Shown: positions 7,387-17,160, counted from the first letter of the stretch. The stretch is 28,236 nucleotides of DNA from Halolacustris sp051744345 (GCA_051744345.1 JBNJCW010000020.1:1-28236); one strand, 5' to 3'. A program made the numbers and translations. Notes: generated by a model from the sequence alone, not told the origin.

Positions 7387-8266
7387 TTTTAAAACCTATC
7401 ATGTTTACTTCATTTTCTAACCTTATATTGTATCTGTAATAAACCAGGTCATTTATAATCCTGGACAGAACGTATACATCCTCCGCACTGGCATTATCCA
7501 AGTTAATTAAAAAGTTGGCATGCTTTGCAGACACAGCAGCGCCTCCATACCTTAATCCCTTAAGACCGCATTCCTCAATAAGCTTTCCGGCAGGCGCTGC
7601 GGCAGGATTTTTAAAGAAGCAGCCCGCACTCCTCTCCTTTAGGGGCTGGCTCTTCTTTTTCTCCTTTATCTGGTTTCTTATCCGGCTGAATATAATATTG
7701 CTATCAGCATGTTTCTGCTTAAATTGAACAGAAAGAATAGCTTTTAAGCCTGCAGTCCTGAATTGCCTGTACACGTAATCGCCTTCACTGATTTCGATCC
7801 TGTCCCTTAATCCTTTTTCAAACAGACCATCCACCGCCTTCACATAACTGCAAATATTGCCGCTGTTTCCATAAACAGCACCCCCTACCGATCCCGGTAT
7901 GCCGGCAAGGGCTGAAAAATCATAACCCTGCCTGGCAGCTTCTACAACGAATTTCCCCAGGTTACACCCGCCACCTGCTTCGATCCTGTTTCCGGTGATA
8001 TGTACATACCTAAAACCTTTGCCCAGCTTGAGCACCAGAAGGTTTATAAAACCTTCGTTAAAAACAACATTGGTTCCCTCGCCTATCACCATGAAACCAA
8101 GTTTCTGGCTTCTGGCTAACCTGTAGATTTCTTCCACTTCCCCTATGTTCTCTGCAGTAATAAAGGCTGCGACCCTTCCGCCAACCCCCATAGAGTTTTC
8201 GGTGGATACATCGTAATCAAACCAAACTTTTTTTCCTGATAGCCTGTTTTTAAGTTCACTAATCAT
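7370..8266 (-). CDS. murB: UDP-N-acetylenolpyruvoylglucosamine reductase
   Basis: This FAD enzyme reduces UDP-GlcNAc-enolpyruvate to UDP-MurNAc. FAD-binding motifs are VIGEGTNVVFN (60-70) and AGIPGSVGGAVYGNSG (121-136). The C-terminal family motif is RLENEVNMIG (282-291). The catalytic-acid motif, SAGSxFKNP in many homologues, reads SAGCFFKNP, so Cys216 stands where E. coli has Ser229. Other MurBs have Cys here too, so the enzyme is probably active. Its length of 298 residues fits the shorter, type II MurBs. The ATG overlaps the murC stop by four bases (ATGA), and AAAGGTG lies just upstream. Confidence 0.96.
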   Translation of the reverse strand: MISELKNRLSGKKVWFDYDVSTENSMGVGGRVAAFITAENIGEVEEIYRLARSQKLGFMVIGEGTNVVFNEGFINLLVLKLGKGFRYVHITGNRIEAGGGCNLGKFVVEAARQGYDFSALAGIPGSVGGAVYGNSGNICSYVKAVDGLFEKGLRDRIEISEGDYVYRQFRTAGLKAILSVQFKQKHADSNIIFSRIRNQIKEKKKSQPLKERSAGCFFKNPAAAPAGKLIEECGLKGLRYGGAAVSAKHANFLINLDNASAEDVYVLSRIINDLVYYRYNIRLENEVNMIGFKNAGHS

Positions 8267-9624
8267 TTATCACCTTTAAGCAGTTCTTCGGTTACCCTGG
8301 TAATATCTCCTGCTCCCATCAGCAAAACCATATCATCTTTTTTTATATTAAACTCAAGGTATCTGCTTACATCATTCAGCTTGGGTATATAAATCAATCT
8401 TTTATCAAAACCCTCTTCTGCAAGCTCATCTATAATTGCCTTTCCGTTTATTCCCGGAAGAGGGTGTTCTCCTGCCCCGTATACATCGGTTACTATCAAT
8501 ACATCACTTTCGCTGAAACAATTACCGAACTTGCCCAGCAAATTGGAAAGCCTGCTGTAGCGGTGCGGCTGGAAAACCGTTATTACCCTGTTTTTTTTCT
8601 CCTGAGCCGCTGCAGTAAGGGTAGCCCTGACCTCTGATGGGTGATGAGCATAATCATCAAAAATTAAAGCGCCCCTTTTTTCTCCCTTTTTCTCGAACCT
8701 TCTCTTAACCCCTGTGAAAAACTGCATGAGCTCTACTGCTTTTTCCATGTCCAAACCCAGACAGTAGCATACCGAAAGAGCGGCAAGGCTGTTTTTAACA
8801 TTATGTTTACCCGGGACATTCAACCTTACCCTCAGCTCCTTATCTTTTCCTCCCTTTACCACCAATGTATAGGTGGAGCCAAAATTAGCATAACTTATAT
8901 CCCGCGCATACAAATCATTGCCAGCCCCAAACCCATAACGCAGCTGCTTTTTGCCGGTACTGGCAGTCAAATCCACCTCGTCGCCATTAATTATCACGGA
9001 ACCATTGCTGTCAGTGTTTTCCATGAACTTAAGGAAGCTCTTTTCCAGGTTGCCATAATCCTTATAGTAGTCCATATGGTCATCCTCTATATTGGTAATC
9101 ACCGAGATAAAGGGTTTGTATTTTAAAAATGAGCCATCGCTTTCACAGGCTTCAGCCACCACATACTCACTTTGCCCGCACCTTGCATTAGAGCCCAGCT
9201 CGTTTAATTCTCCCCCAATTATTATGGTAGGGTCCAGGCCCAGTCCCCTGAGCAATAGCGAAACCATGGAGGTAGTGGTGGTCTTGCCGTGGGTACCGCT
9301 TATGGCTATGCCTTTTTTGCTGTTAAGTATCTGGGCCAAAATATCTGAACGGCCCATGATTTTTAAGCCCCTTTCCCTTGCCTCGGCAAGTTCCACATTG
9401 TCATGGGGTATGGCAGCAGAGTAAACAACCACTTCGCTGTCTCCCAGATTGGAAGGGTGATGGCCGGCAAATACCTCTATGCCTTCATTTTCCAAAATAG
9501 CGGTATACCTCGATTTTTTTATATCACTTCCAGCAACTTCATTATCCATGCCCTTTAGCACCAGGGCTATCGCACTCATGCCTGCCCCGCCGATCCCGAT
9601 TAAAAAATATTTTTTCCTGTTCAA
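8263..9624 (-). CDS. murC: UDP-N-acetylmuramate-L-alanine ligase
   Basis: This ligase adds L-Ala, the first stem-peptide residue, to UDP-MurNAc in an ATP-dependent step. I chose the TTG at 9624 over a longer TTG frame from 9648. GGGGAG lies 5 bases before it, it clears the murG stop by one base, and the protein then begins MNRKKYFLIGIGGAGMSAIA as expected (453 residues). The Mur-ligase motifs are GTHGKTTTTS (110-119, P-loop), ITNIEDDHMDYY and FDDYAHHPSEV with QPHRYSRL. The order murG-murC-murB is the usual Gram-positive-like part of dcw clusters. Confidence 0.97.
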   Translation of the reverse strand: MNRKKYFLIGIGGAGMSAIALVLKGMDNEVAGSDIKKSRYTAILENEGIEVFAGHHPSNLGDSEVVVYSAAIPHDNVELAEARERGLKIMGRSDILAQILNSKKGIAISGTHGKTTTTSMVSLLLRGLGLDPTIIIGGELNELGSNARCGQSEYVVAEACESDGSFLKYKPFISVITNIEDDHMDYYKDYGNLEKSFLKFMENTDSNGSVIINGDEVDLTASTGKKQLRYGFGAGNDLYARDISYANFGSTYTLVVKGGKDKELRVRLNVPGKHNVKNSLAALSVCYCLGLDMEKAVELMQFFTGVKRRFEKKGEKRGALIFDDYAHHPSEVRATLTAAAQEKKNRVITVFQPHRYSRLSNLLGKFGNCFSESDVLIVTDVYGAGEHPLPGINGKAIIDELAEEGFDKRLIYIPKLNDVSRYLEFNIKKDDMVLLMGAGDITRVTEELLKGDK

Positions 9625-9625
9625 T

Positions 9626-10753
9626 TTAACTCCCCAGAAGATTCTCAATTATAATTTTTTCACTATCCATTTTTTTAAGCCTTACTTCCCTGCTCAAAAG
9701 GTTATTGTAATTTCTCTTATTATGTTCAATCAAACCACAAATATTGTCAATCAACAACTCCGAACTTAAGTCTTTGTCCTGTATGAGTATTGCCCTTCCG
9801 TTGTCTGCAAGGTACTTTGCATTATAGTACTGGTGGTTGTCAATAGCATAGGGATACGGTATCAGTATGGCAGGGATATCTGTTATGGCTAACTCAGCTA
9901 TGGTATTGGCTCCCGCCCTGGATATTATAAGGTCAGCTACCCTGTATATCTGGGCCATATGCTGGGTGTAAGGGATAACCTGCAATATTATCTTATCCTC
10001 GTCCTTTGCTGCCTTGTTTTTTATCTGCTCAAACTGCCGGTAAAACCTGTTGCCGGTTATAAGCAGTATCTGCAGTTTTTCATTATCCCTGAAATGTGAG
10101 TATATATCTACCATTATGTCATTCAATTTTCCGGCCCCAAGGCTTCCCCCGAAAGCAACCACGGTAAACCTGTCCCTGGCCAGGCCCCATCTGGAATAAT
10201 CTTTCTTTTCATTCTTAAATTCTCTCACTGAAGCCCTTACCGGATTGCCGCTGTAGACAACACGTTTGGTTTTAAGGTAGTTTCTGGTACCCTCAAAACT
10301 TATAAATACTTTTTTCGCAAACCTGGAAAAAAATCTGTTAAGCCTCCCGGGAATATAGTTCTGCTCATGAAGCATAAAATTTTTCCTTAAAAAAACCGCT
10401 GCCAGCAGAACCGGCCCGCAAACATAACCTCCCATCCCCAGGATTACATCAGGCTTAAATCCCAGGATTAACTTAATCGATGTAAAAAAACCTCCCGCCA
10501 GAAAGAAAACAAACCTCCCGTACACCTTCACCTTTTCAAATATATTATCAGCAGCTGAAAGCCCTGCTGCCCTTATGGCCTCAAACCTTATCCCCATAAG
10601 GGGTATGAACTTATTTTCCATTCCCTTTTTTGTTCCCACAAAAAGCACCGAAACCCGGGGGCTGCTTCTCTTAATCTCTTCTATCAGGGCCATGGCCGGG
10701 TAAACATGGCCTGCAGTTCCTCCTCCACAAATAAGTATTTTTTTCTTATCCAT
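9626..10753 (-). CDS. murG: Undecaprenyl-PP-MurNAc-pentapeptide GlcNAc transferase
   Basis: This peripheral membrane GT-B glycosyltransferase converts lipid I to lipid II. The N-terminal glycine loop is CGGGTAGHVYPA (9-20). It is followed by GMGGYVCGPV, HEQNYIPGRLNR, AFGGSLGAGKLN and the donor-site motif RAGANTIAELAI ending PYPYAIDNHQYYNA. GGSLGA replaces the common GGSQGA. I take the ATG at 10753 as start (MDKKKILICGGG, 375 residues). The open frame extends 11 codons further, but homologues begin here, and GAGG lies 9 bases upstream. The gene overlaps the end of ftsW by 8 bases. Confidence 0.96.
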   Translation of the reverse strand: MDKKKILICGGGTAGHVYPAMALIEEIKRSSPRVSVLFVGTKKGMENKFIPLMGIRFEAIRAAGLSAADNIFEKVKVYGRFVFFLAGGFFTSIKLILGFKPDVILGMGGYVCGPVLLAAVFLRKNFMLHEQNYIPGRLNRFFSRFAKKVFISFEGTRNYLKTKRVVYSGNPVRASVREFKNEKKDYSRWGLARDRFTVVAFGGSLGAGKLNDIMVDIYSHFRDNEKLQILLITGNRFYRQFEQIKNKAAKDEDKIILQVIPYTQHMAQIYRVADLIISRAGANTIAELAITDIPAILIPYPYAIDNHQYYNAKYLADNGRAILIQDKDLSSELLIDNICGLIEHNKRNYNNLLSREVRLKKMDSEKIIIENLLGS

Positions 10754-11903
10754 CCTGTTCATCCTCTTTCTCTGACCCTTTTTCAAACACCATATTCTGC
10801 CTGGATATATTCAGCAGCACCCCCACGCTGGCCATAGATATAAAAAGGGAGGAACCCCCCGCACTTATAAAGGGGAGGGTCAGGCCTGTAACCGGTAAAA
10901 GCCCGGTAACTACACCTGTATTTATCAATGCCGGTACAGATATCATAGCAGTTAATCCAGCAGCCATGGTCCGGCCGAAATAATCCCTGGTTCTAAGACA
11001 TACCCTTATACCCAGGAAAGTAAACAGCAAAAACAACAGTACTACCATAAGGGTTCCGACCAGCCCCATCTCTTCCCCTATAATCGCAAAAATGAAGTCG
11101 GTATGCGCCTCAGGAAGATAAGAATATTTCTGAACGCTATTGCCCAGCCCCAGCCCTATAATATTCCCTGAGCCGAGAGCAATAAGTGACTGGCTGATCT
11201 GGAAATTACTGCCACTTAATTCGCTGGTCTCGTTCAGGAAAGCAAAAAGCCTTTCCCTGCGGTATTCCCCCAGTAACATGTAACCGGCCAGCAGTATTGT
11301 TCCCGTAAACCCTACCCCTAAAAGGTGGCTGAACCTTACCCCTCCTGCAAAAAGGACAATAAATATAATAATCCATATTACCATTGCTGTCCCCAGATCA
11401 GGTTCCAGGAATATAAGTACGGTTACCAGAAGCAGCACCAGAAAACCCGGCAGGTACACATCTTTTGCCTTCAATGTTTTACTGTATTTTCTGTTCAGTA
11501 TATCGGCAAAATATACAACCAGGGCAAACTTTGCAATCTCGGATGGCTGTACACTGAAAAACCAGAGGTTTAACCATCTGGTAGAGCCTCCGACCTCTTC
11601 ACTGAAACCTGGTATTAAAACCAGGGCCAGAAGGGCAATTGCAGCAAGCATCAAAAACCCTGAAATTCTGCCAAAGAAACGGTAGTTGATTCTTGAAAGC
11701 AGAAGCATGGCCGTACAAGATATCACCCACCATATAATCTGCCTCCTGAAAAACCAGTAAGGATCATTGAAAAACCTGTCACCAATAACTGTGGATGCAC
11801 TTGAAATCATTACTATTCCCAGGATTGACAGTATAAAGGTTACGGTAAAAAGTATGTAGAAATCAACGTTTATCCTTAATACATTCCTTTTATCAGTTTC
11901 CAT
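10746..11903 (-). CDS. ftsW: Septal peptidoglycan polymerase FtsW (SEDS)
   Basis: This SEDS-family lipid II polymerase works with the class B PBP at the septum. At 385 residues it has roughly ten hydrophobic segments. Family motifs are GGSTRWLNLWFFSVQPSEIA (105-124), FLEPDLGTAMV, and PEAHTDFIFAIIGEEMG with the putative catalytic Asp269. The C-terminal signature is LPVTGLTLPFISAGGSSLF. Position between murD and murG makes FtsW a better call than RodA. The ATG overlaps the end of murD by 11 bases, with GAGGA about 9 bases upstream. The cytoplasmic tail is short and acidic. Confidence 0.96.
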   Translation of the reverse strand: METDKRNVLRINVDFYILFTVTFILSILGIVMISSASTVIGDRFFNDPYWFFRRQIIWWVISCTAMLLLSRINYRFFGRISGFLMLAAIALLALVLIPGFSEEVGGSTRWLNLWFFSVQPSEIAKFALVVYFADILNRKYSKTLKAKDVYLPGFLVLLLVTVLIFLEPDLGTAMVIWIIIFIVLFAGGVRFSHLLGVGFTGTILLAGYMLLGEYRRERLFAFLNETSELSGSNFQISQSLIALGSGNIIGLGLGNSVQKYSYLPEAHTDFIFAIIGEEMGLVGTLMVVLLFLLFTFLGIRVCLRTRDYFGRTMAAGLTAMISVPALINTGVVTGLLPVTGLTLPFISAGGSSLFISMASVGVLLNISRQNMVFEKGSEKEDEQDG

Positions 11904-13257
11904 GACCTTTCTTCCTCAATACAGATTTGAACTGATTTCCCCTGTCTTTATAATCTTTAAACATATCCATGCTGGCAAAGGCCGGTGAGAGAAGGAAAGT
12001 GCCCCCCCTGCCGGTTATCTCCAAACCCTTTTCCACCGCCTCTTCCAGGGTACCGCACACATGTATTTCAAAATTATGGTCTCTGCCTTCCAAAGCTTTG
12101 CTTATTTTTTCCCTGGACTCACCAATCAGTATCAGAGCGCTTACCTTCTGTTCCAAGACTTTCAGCAGGCCGTCTAATTCCATCCCCTTGTCTTTGCCTC
12201 CCAGTATAAGGGTTAAAGGCTTGTTAAAATTCTTAAGGGCGGCAACGGCAGCATGGGGATTGGTCGATTTGGAATCATTGTAGCAGGCAACCCCCCTGTA
12301 TGTCCCTGCATACTCCAGCCTGTGTTCAATAGGCTCAAATTCTCTCAGAGTTTTTTCAATTACCCTATCCCCAATACCCACCAGCTTGGCTGCTGCTATG
12401 CAGGCCATGGCATTGGATATATTATGCACGCCTCCAAGCTTCATGGAACTGGTATCAATATGTCCCCTTCTGCCTCCTATCCTGTAAAACACCTTGTTCC
12501 CATGAAAAAAAAGGTTGAAGACTTTTTTGCTGCCATATCCTATTACCTGTGACCTTACAGCCGAGGCACTGGCCATGGATGAAACCATACCGTCATCAAA
12601 ATTAAGTATGCAGAAATCAGGACCTTTTTGTTTGGCAAAAAGCTTGAATTTCAGCCTGGCATATTCCTCTATCGACTTATGCCTGTCAATATGGTCGCTG
12701 CTTATATTCAGCAAAATTCCTATATGGGGCGCAAATTCCTCAACCCATTCCAGCTGAAAACTGCTTACCTCTATAACCCTGTGCACATCCCTTATGCCTA
12801 TAGTGTTAATCAGGGGGTCACCTACATTTCCGCATACGCAGGACTTCATTTTGTTGGACTCCAAAATCTTGCCCATAAGATTTACTGCGGTAGTCTTCCC
12901 GTTGGTGCCGGTTACTGCTATTGTGTTTTTCCTTTCTTGTCTGCCAAGCAGGTTCCAGGCAAGCTCAATCTCGCTCCATACCGGTATACCCCCCTCCCGG
13001 GCCCAGCTTATGACTGGATGATGGTTGCCCACCCCCGGACTGGCAATTACCAGGCGCACATCTTCCAACAGTTTTTTATCTCTGGCTTTTTTGCCCAGGA
13101 AAATGCTTAAATTCCTGCCTGCCAGGCCACTGGTGTCTGTATCGGGATTATCATCCAGGCCGGTAATGGACCCGGCTATTTCTCCTATCTGCTTTATAAC
13201 AGAGGCACCGGTTTTACCCAGTCCTATTACCAGCAGCTTTTTGCCCTTAACAGTCAT
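11893..13257 (-). CDS. murD: UDP-N-acetylmuramoylalanine-D-glutamate ligase
   Basis: This ligase adds D-Glu to UDP-MurNAc-L-Ala. The N-terminal UDP-binding Rossmann motif is VIGLGKTGASV (10-20). The P-loop GTNGKTTAVN spans 117-126. ISSDHIDRH, YNDSKSTNPHAAVAAL, GGKDKG and LLSPAFASMDMFKDYKDRG follow. The last two are distinctive of MurD among the Mur ligases. At 454 residues the length is normal. It begins 14 bases after mraY, and the intergenic AAGGTAGAAG supplies a modest ribosome site. Confidence 0.97.
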   Translation of the reverse strand: MTVKGKKLLVIGLGKTGASVIKQIGEIAGSITGLDDNPDTDTSGLAGRNLSIFLGKKARDKKLLEDVRLVIASPGVGNHHPVISWAREGGIPVWSEIELAWNLLGRQERKNTIAVTGTNGKTTAVNLMGKILESNKMKSCVCGNVGDPLINTIGIRDVHRVIEVSSFQLEWVEEFAPHIGILLNISSDHIDRHKSIEEYARLKFKLFAKQKGPDFCILNFDDGMVSSMASASAVRSQVIGYGSKKVFNLFFHGNKVFYRIGGRRGHIDTSSMKLGGVHNISNAMACIAAAKLVGIGDRVIEKTLREFEPIEHRLEYAGTYRGVACYNDSKSTNPHAAVAALKNFNKPLTLILGGKDKGMELDGLLKVLEQKVSALILIGESREKISKALEGRDHNFEIHVCGTLEEAVEKGLEITGRGGTFLLSPAFASMDMFKDYKDRGNQFKSVLRKKGHGN

Positions 13258-13271
13258 TTCAATCTTCTACC

Positions 13272-14279
13272 TTAAAAATTGATATAATACATGATGAACC
13301 CAAGTGCAGAAAACAATGCGCCTGCCAGCCAGAATCTTATGATAACCTTGATTTCCGGCCAACCCATAATCTCAAAATGATGGTGGATAGGGGCCATCTT
13401 AAAAACCCTTTTCTTAAATAACTTAAACCATAAAACCTGAATTATCACCGACAATGTCTCGATAACAAAAATACCCCCGATGATTATAAGGAGTAACTCC
13501 TGTTTCAGTAATATGGCTACTGCTGCTATAAGGCCCCCCAGACCAAACGAGCCCGTATCTCCCATAAAAATTTCTGCAGGCGCAGTATTCCACCACAGAA
13601 ACCCTACAGTTGCCGCTACTGTAGAGCCGCATATAACAGCAATATCTATGCCGAAGGAAATATCAAAAATAGTCCACTCCAGCAGGGCAATAAACATAAA
13701 GACACCCAGCACTATTGAGGAAGTGCCCGAAGCCAGTCCATCAAGCCCGTCAGTCAGATTAACTGCATTGGTAGTGCTGATTATCATTACAGCTGCCAGC
13801 ACATAATACCAGTATCCCAATTCAACGGAGAAGGCAGTAAGGGGAATCCTTAAGGATGTATCCAGGTTAAAAACCCATATGCTCATAATGATAAAGTATA
13901 CACAGACCAATAACAGCAAAAAAATCTTTACCCAGCCCCTGAGTCCCAGTGAGCTTTTCTTTTTCAGGGATATATAATCATCAATAAACCCTATCAGGGT
14001 ACACAGCAAGAAAAGGGAAAAGACAAATAAGCCTTCTTTACTGTATTCATCATACCTTAGATACTTTATAAGGCTGACCACAACAAAAGCAATAAGAGAT
14101 GAAATAACAAAAACCAGACCACCCATAGTGGGGGTGCCTGCTTTTATGGTATGTGTTTTTGGCCCATCAACCCTTATCTTCTCTCCTATCTTTCTACTTT
14201 TCTGGAATTTAATGAAAATAGGAGTGGTTAAAAGGGAGAAGAGGCCGCCGATTATTAATGATAGAAAAATCCAATCCAT
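13272..14279 (-). CDS. mraY: Phospho-MurNAc-pentapeptide transferase
   Basis: This integral membrane enzyme transfers phospho-MurNAc-pentapeptide to undecaprenyl phosphate, making lipid I. About ten membrane segments are visible in 335 residues. Conserved motifs are KAGTPTMGGL (46-55), the aspartate pair FIDDYISLKKKSSLGL (98-113), NAVNLTDGLDGLASG (171-185), FMGDTGSFGLGG (238-249) and APIHHHFE (296-303). The aspartates and the triple histidine are the catalytic and Mg-binding residues known in the family. It lies 12 bases after murF and 14 before murD. GCAGGGA lies just upstream of the ATG. Confidence 0.98.
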   Translation of the reverse strand: MDWIFLSLIIGGLFSLLTTPIFIKFQKSRKIGEKIRVDGPKTHTIKAGTPTMGGLVFVISSLIAFVVVSLIKYLRYDEYSKEGLFVFSLFLLCTLIGFIDDYISLKKKSSLGLRGWVKIFLLLLVCVYFIIMSIWVFNLDTSLRIPLTAFSVELGYWYYVLAAVMIISTTNAVNLTDGLDGLASGTSSIVLGVFMFIALLEWTIFDISFGIDIAVICGSTVAATVGFLWWNTAPAEIFMGDTGSFGLGGLIAAVAILLKQELLLIIIGGIFVIETLSVIIQVLWFKLFKKRVFKMAPIHHHFEIMGWPEIKVIIRFWLAGALFSALGFIMYYINF

Positions 14280-14291
14280 ATATTTCCCTGC

Positions 14292-15677
14292 CTAAATTTC
14301 CTTAACTATATCTTCCATTTTATTTGCCCGGGAACCCTTTATGAGCACAACATCTCCCTTTCTTAAAATACCTTTTATATTATCCATAAGCTGCTGCCTG
14401 CTTTCAAAATGTGTACCCCCTTTGCCTCTGTAACCTTCATATATGTATCTTGCCAGCTTACCAAAAGAGAGCAGGAGGTCAATATCTTTTTTTCTTGCCA
14501 TCTCTCCAATCCCGTGATGCATCTTTGCTGTATTTTTGCCCAGCTCCAGCATGTCTGAAAGTATGGCTACCGACCTTCCAGAGTTTACCCCGGCAATATG
14601 CTTTAATGTATCCAGGGCACAGGCAACCGACAGCGGGCTGGCATTATAACAGTCGCTGATTATTATTTTCCCACTTTTTTCAAATACGTCCATCCTGCAG
14701 CCCTCAATCCTGGCTTTCTCTATGCCCAGGCCGATATCCTCTCCTCCCATCCCCAGTCTGTCGCTTACTGCAGCAGCCGCACAGCCGTTATAGATATTAT
14801 GGTAACCGGCTATATTCAGGCTTATGGAAGCTAGCTCCTTTTCTTTTCTGCAAAAGGCAAACCTGTACCTGCCGTAAAGGTCCGGCCTTTCGTGCATAAA
14901 ATTATAATCCAGGTTATTATCTTTTCCGAATTCTAAAATCCTGCACCCTGCCTTTTCTTTTATAAGGCTGGTCCATTGATTGTCATGGTTTAAAAAAAGA
15001 ATACCGCCCTTCCGGCCTAAACCATGGGCAATTTCAGCCTTGGCCAGAGCTATCTGCTGGATATTTTCGAAAAATTCGAGGTGTGACTCGCCAACTGCGG
15101 TAATAACAGCCATATCCACATCAACCATTTCTGCCAGTTTCCTTATCTGGCCCTTTTTCCTCATGGCCAGTTCCGCCACAAAAAATTCTGCATCTTTATC
15201 CATCTCCAGGACCGCCTTGGGCACCCCTATCTCATTATTATAGTTTCTGGGGGTAAAACATACCCTGTGCTTTCTGCCAAGTATGGATACCAGCATATCC
15301 TTGGTGGTGGTTTTGCCCACGCTTCCGGTTATGCCGATTACCGTCGGCTTAACCCTCCTGATATAATGGTAAGCAAGATCATATATAAAATCATGGTTAC
15401 TCCTGCTCCTTAGCACAATATGGCCGGAGCTTAACCTGGAACGGTTGAACCTGCCTTCACAGCCCTGCTCATACACAAACCCGCAGGCGCCTCTGTATAT
15501 TGCCTCTCCTATATAATCATGGCCGTCGAAGTTTTCACCTTTCAGGGGTATAAAAAATTGCCCTCTCTCAAGGGTACGGCTATCTGTGGATATAGAATCA
15601 ATAAAACAATCCTTGCCTCCATCTATTATTTTGGCCCCTGTCCAGCTCTGTATGTCTTTTACCTTAACTTCTTCCAT
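14292..15677 (-). CDS. murF: UDP-MurNAc-tripeptide D-alanyl-D-alanine ligase
   Basis: This ligase attaches D-Ala-D-Ala from Ddl to the UDP-MurNAc-tripeptide, finishing the soluble precursor. The N-terminal domain carries STDSRTLERGQFFIPLKGE (30-48). The P-loop GITGSVGKTTTKDM lies at 115-128. TPRNYNNEIGVP, a MurF hallmark, and AVGESHLEFF, DCYNASPLS and KGSRANKMEDIV follow. At 461 residues the length is typical. The ATG overlaps the end of murE by 14 bases and has no close ribosome site, so translational coupling is likely. Confidence 0.97.
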   Translation of the reverse strand: MEEVKVKDIQSWTGAKIIDGGKDCFIDSISTDSRTLERGQFFIPLKGENFDGHDYIGEAIYRGACGFVYEQGCEGRFNRSRLSSGHIVLRSRSNHDFIYDLAYHYIRRVKPTVIGITGSVGKTTTKDMLVSILGRKHRVCFTPRNYNNEIGVPKAVLEMDKDAEFFVAELAMRKKGQIRKLAEMVDVDMAVITAVGESHLEFFENIQQIALAKAEIAHGLGRKGGILFLNHDNQWTSLIKEKAGCRILEFGKDNNLDYNFMHERPDLYGRYRFAFCRKEKELASISLNIAGYHNIYNGCAAAAVSDRLGMGGEDIGLGIEKARIEGCRMDVFEKSGKIIISDCYNASPLSVACALDTLKHIAGVNSGRSVAILSDMLELGKNTAKMHHGIGEMARKKDIDLLLSFGKLARYIYEGYRGKGGTHFESRQQLMDNIKGILRKGDVVLIKGSRANKMEDIVKEI

Positions 15678-17145
15678 AGTTATCTAAAATATCCCTTACA
15701 ATTTCCTGATCACTAAAATGGATACGGTAATCCTTAAATTCCTGATAATCCTCATGACCTTTGCCTGCTATCAGGATGATGTCCTTCCGGCCGGCCATGG
15801 AAAGGGCCCTGCTGATAGCCTTTCTCCTGTCAACGATTTTTATATACTCGCTTTCATCCTTAAAACCCCCGGCAATCATATCAATAATAGCCATGGGCTC
15901 CTCGGAACGGGGATTATCGGAAGTTATAATGCTAAAAGATGAATATTTGCTTGAAATTTTGCCCATCATGTCCCTTTTCTGGACATCCCTGTCTCCTCCA
16001 CAACCAAAAACAGTAATCAGCTTACCTCCATCCGGTAAAAGGTCTTTTGCAGTATTCAGCACATTTTCCAGCCCATCAGGGGTATGTGCATAATCAACAA
16101 TTACGCTAAACCTCTCATCAGTTATTTTTTCAAACCTGCCGGGCACCCCCTTAAGTGACCGTATTCCCTTCCCTATGTAGGAATCAGCAATACCCAGGTT
16201 TAAGGCAGTCCCTGCGGCACCCAGGATATTGTAGACATTAAACCGTCCGCAAAGAGCAGATTTTAAGGCCATGGTCTTTCCGCTGCCAAGATGCAGCTCA
16301 AATTCTATTCCCTCTATGCTGTTCCTTATATTTTCTGCCCACAGGTCAGCCTGCCTGTTTTCGATTGAATAGCAGGTTGTTTTTAAATCAGTAGAGTTAA
16401 GTATAATCCTCCCATAAGCATCATCGGTATTTACAACTGCGAAACTGCCTCCATAAATTTTCCTGTTTTCCTTAACAAAAAGCCTTCTTTTAGCCCCGAA
16501 ATAACTCTCCATATCCCGGTGGTAATCCAGATGGTCCTGTGAAAGGTTGGTAAACACAAACCCTTCAAAATCCAGGTAATCCACCCTCCCCAGGTCCACA
16601 GAATGTGAGGATACCTCCATGCAGACAGTACTGATCCCCAGATCAAGGCTTTGGCGGAAGAAGCGGTTAAGTTGTAGGGAATCCGGAGTAGTCCGGTCAA
16701 AGTTAACCTTTTTATCGCCCATGTAAGATTTAACCGTGGTTACAAGGGAGGCAGGTATACCGGCTTCCCTCAGTATCGAATCAATTAAAAAACATGTGGT
16801 GGTTTTACCGTTGGTACCGGTTACCCCTATGATGTTTAAGTCTTTGCTGGGATGCCTGAAGAAATTTCCGGATATTACTGCCAAACTCTTCCTGGTATCC
16901 TCTACCAGTATGCGGGTTACTTGGGCAGGAAGGGCTACTTCTTTCTGCAGGACTACTGCAGCAGCCTCTCTCTCTACAGCCTCAGCCGCAAACCTGTGAC
17001 CGTCGGTTTTAAAACCCTGAATGGCTATAAAGAGATTATCTCTGGTTACCTGCTTTGAATTTATGGAAATATCGGTTATATCCAGTTCTAAATTTCCGTC
17101 CAGCACCCTGTATTCTAGGCCCTTTAATAAATGTTTGAGCTTCAT
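15664..17145 (-). CDS. murE: UDP-MurNAc-L-Ala-D-Glu:meso-diaminopimelate ligase
   Basis: This ligase adds the third stem residue. The P-loop GTNGKTTTC spans 110-118. TTPDSLQLN (152-160), MEVSSHSVDLGRV, TNLSQDHLDYHRDMESYFGA with the carbamylated-lysine site K219, GVPGRFE and DYAHTPDGLE follow. The specificity motif is DNPRSEEP (410-417). DNPR is the form found in meso-diaminopimelate-adding enzymes, so an A2pm-type peptidoglycan is predicted (L-lysine enzymes usually differ here). AAGG lies about 6 bases before the ATG. A promoter-like sequence sits in the 48-base gap upstream. Confidence 0.96.
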   Translation of the reverse strand: MKLKHLLKGLEYRVLDGNLELDITDISINSKQVTRDNLFIAIQGFKTDGHRFAAEAVEREAAAVVLQKEVALPAQVTRILVEDTRKSLAVISGNFFRHPSKDLNIIGVTGTNGKTTTCFLIDSILREAGIPASLVTTVKSYMGDKKVNFDRTTPDSLQLNRFFRQSLDLGISTVCMEVSSHSVDLGRVDYLDFEGFVFTNLSQDHLDYHRDMESYFGAKRRLFVKENRKIYGGSFAVVNTDDAYGRIILNSTDLKTTCYSIENRQADLWAENIRNSIEGIEFELHLGSGKTMALKSALCGRFNVYNILGAAGTALNLGIADSYIGKGIRSLKGVPGRFEKITDERFSVIVDYAHTPDGLENVLNTAKDLLPDGGKLITVFGCGGDRDVQKRDMMGKISSKYSSFSIITSDNPRSEEPMAIIDMIAGGFKDESEYIKIVDRRKAISRALSMAGRKDIILIAGKGHEDYQEFKDYRIHFSDQEIVRDILDNYGRS

Positions 17146-17160
17146 GTTCTACCTTAGCTT

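Noticed and set aside
10754..10786. Extended N-terminus of MurG (11 extra residues)
   Set aside because: The extension overlaps ftsW further, is a basic leader not expected in MurG, and the internal ATG gives the standard start.
13423..13632. Minus-strand 69-codon frame inside mraY
   Set aside because: It is an out-of-frame reading of mraY, whose motifs are intact across this stretch.
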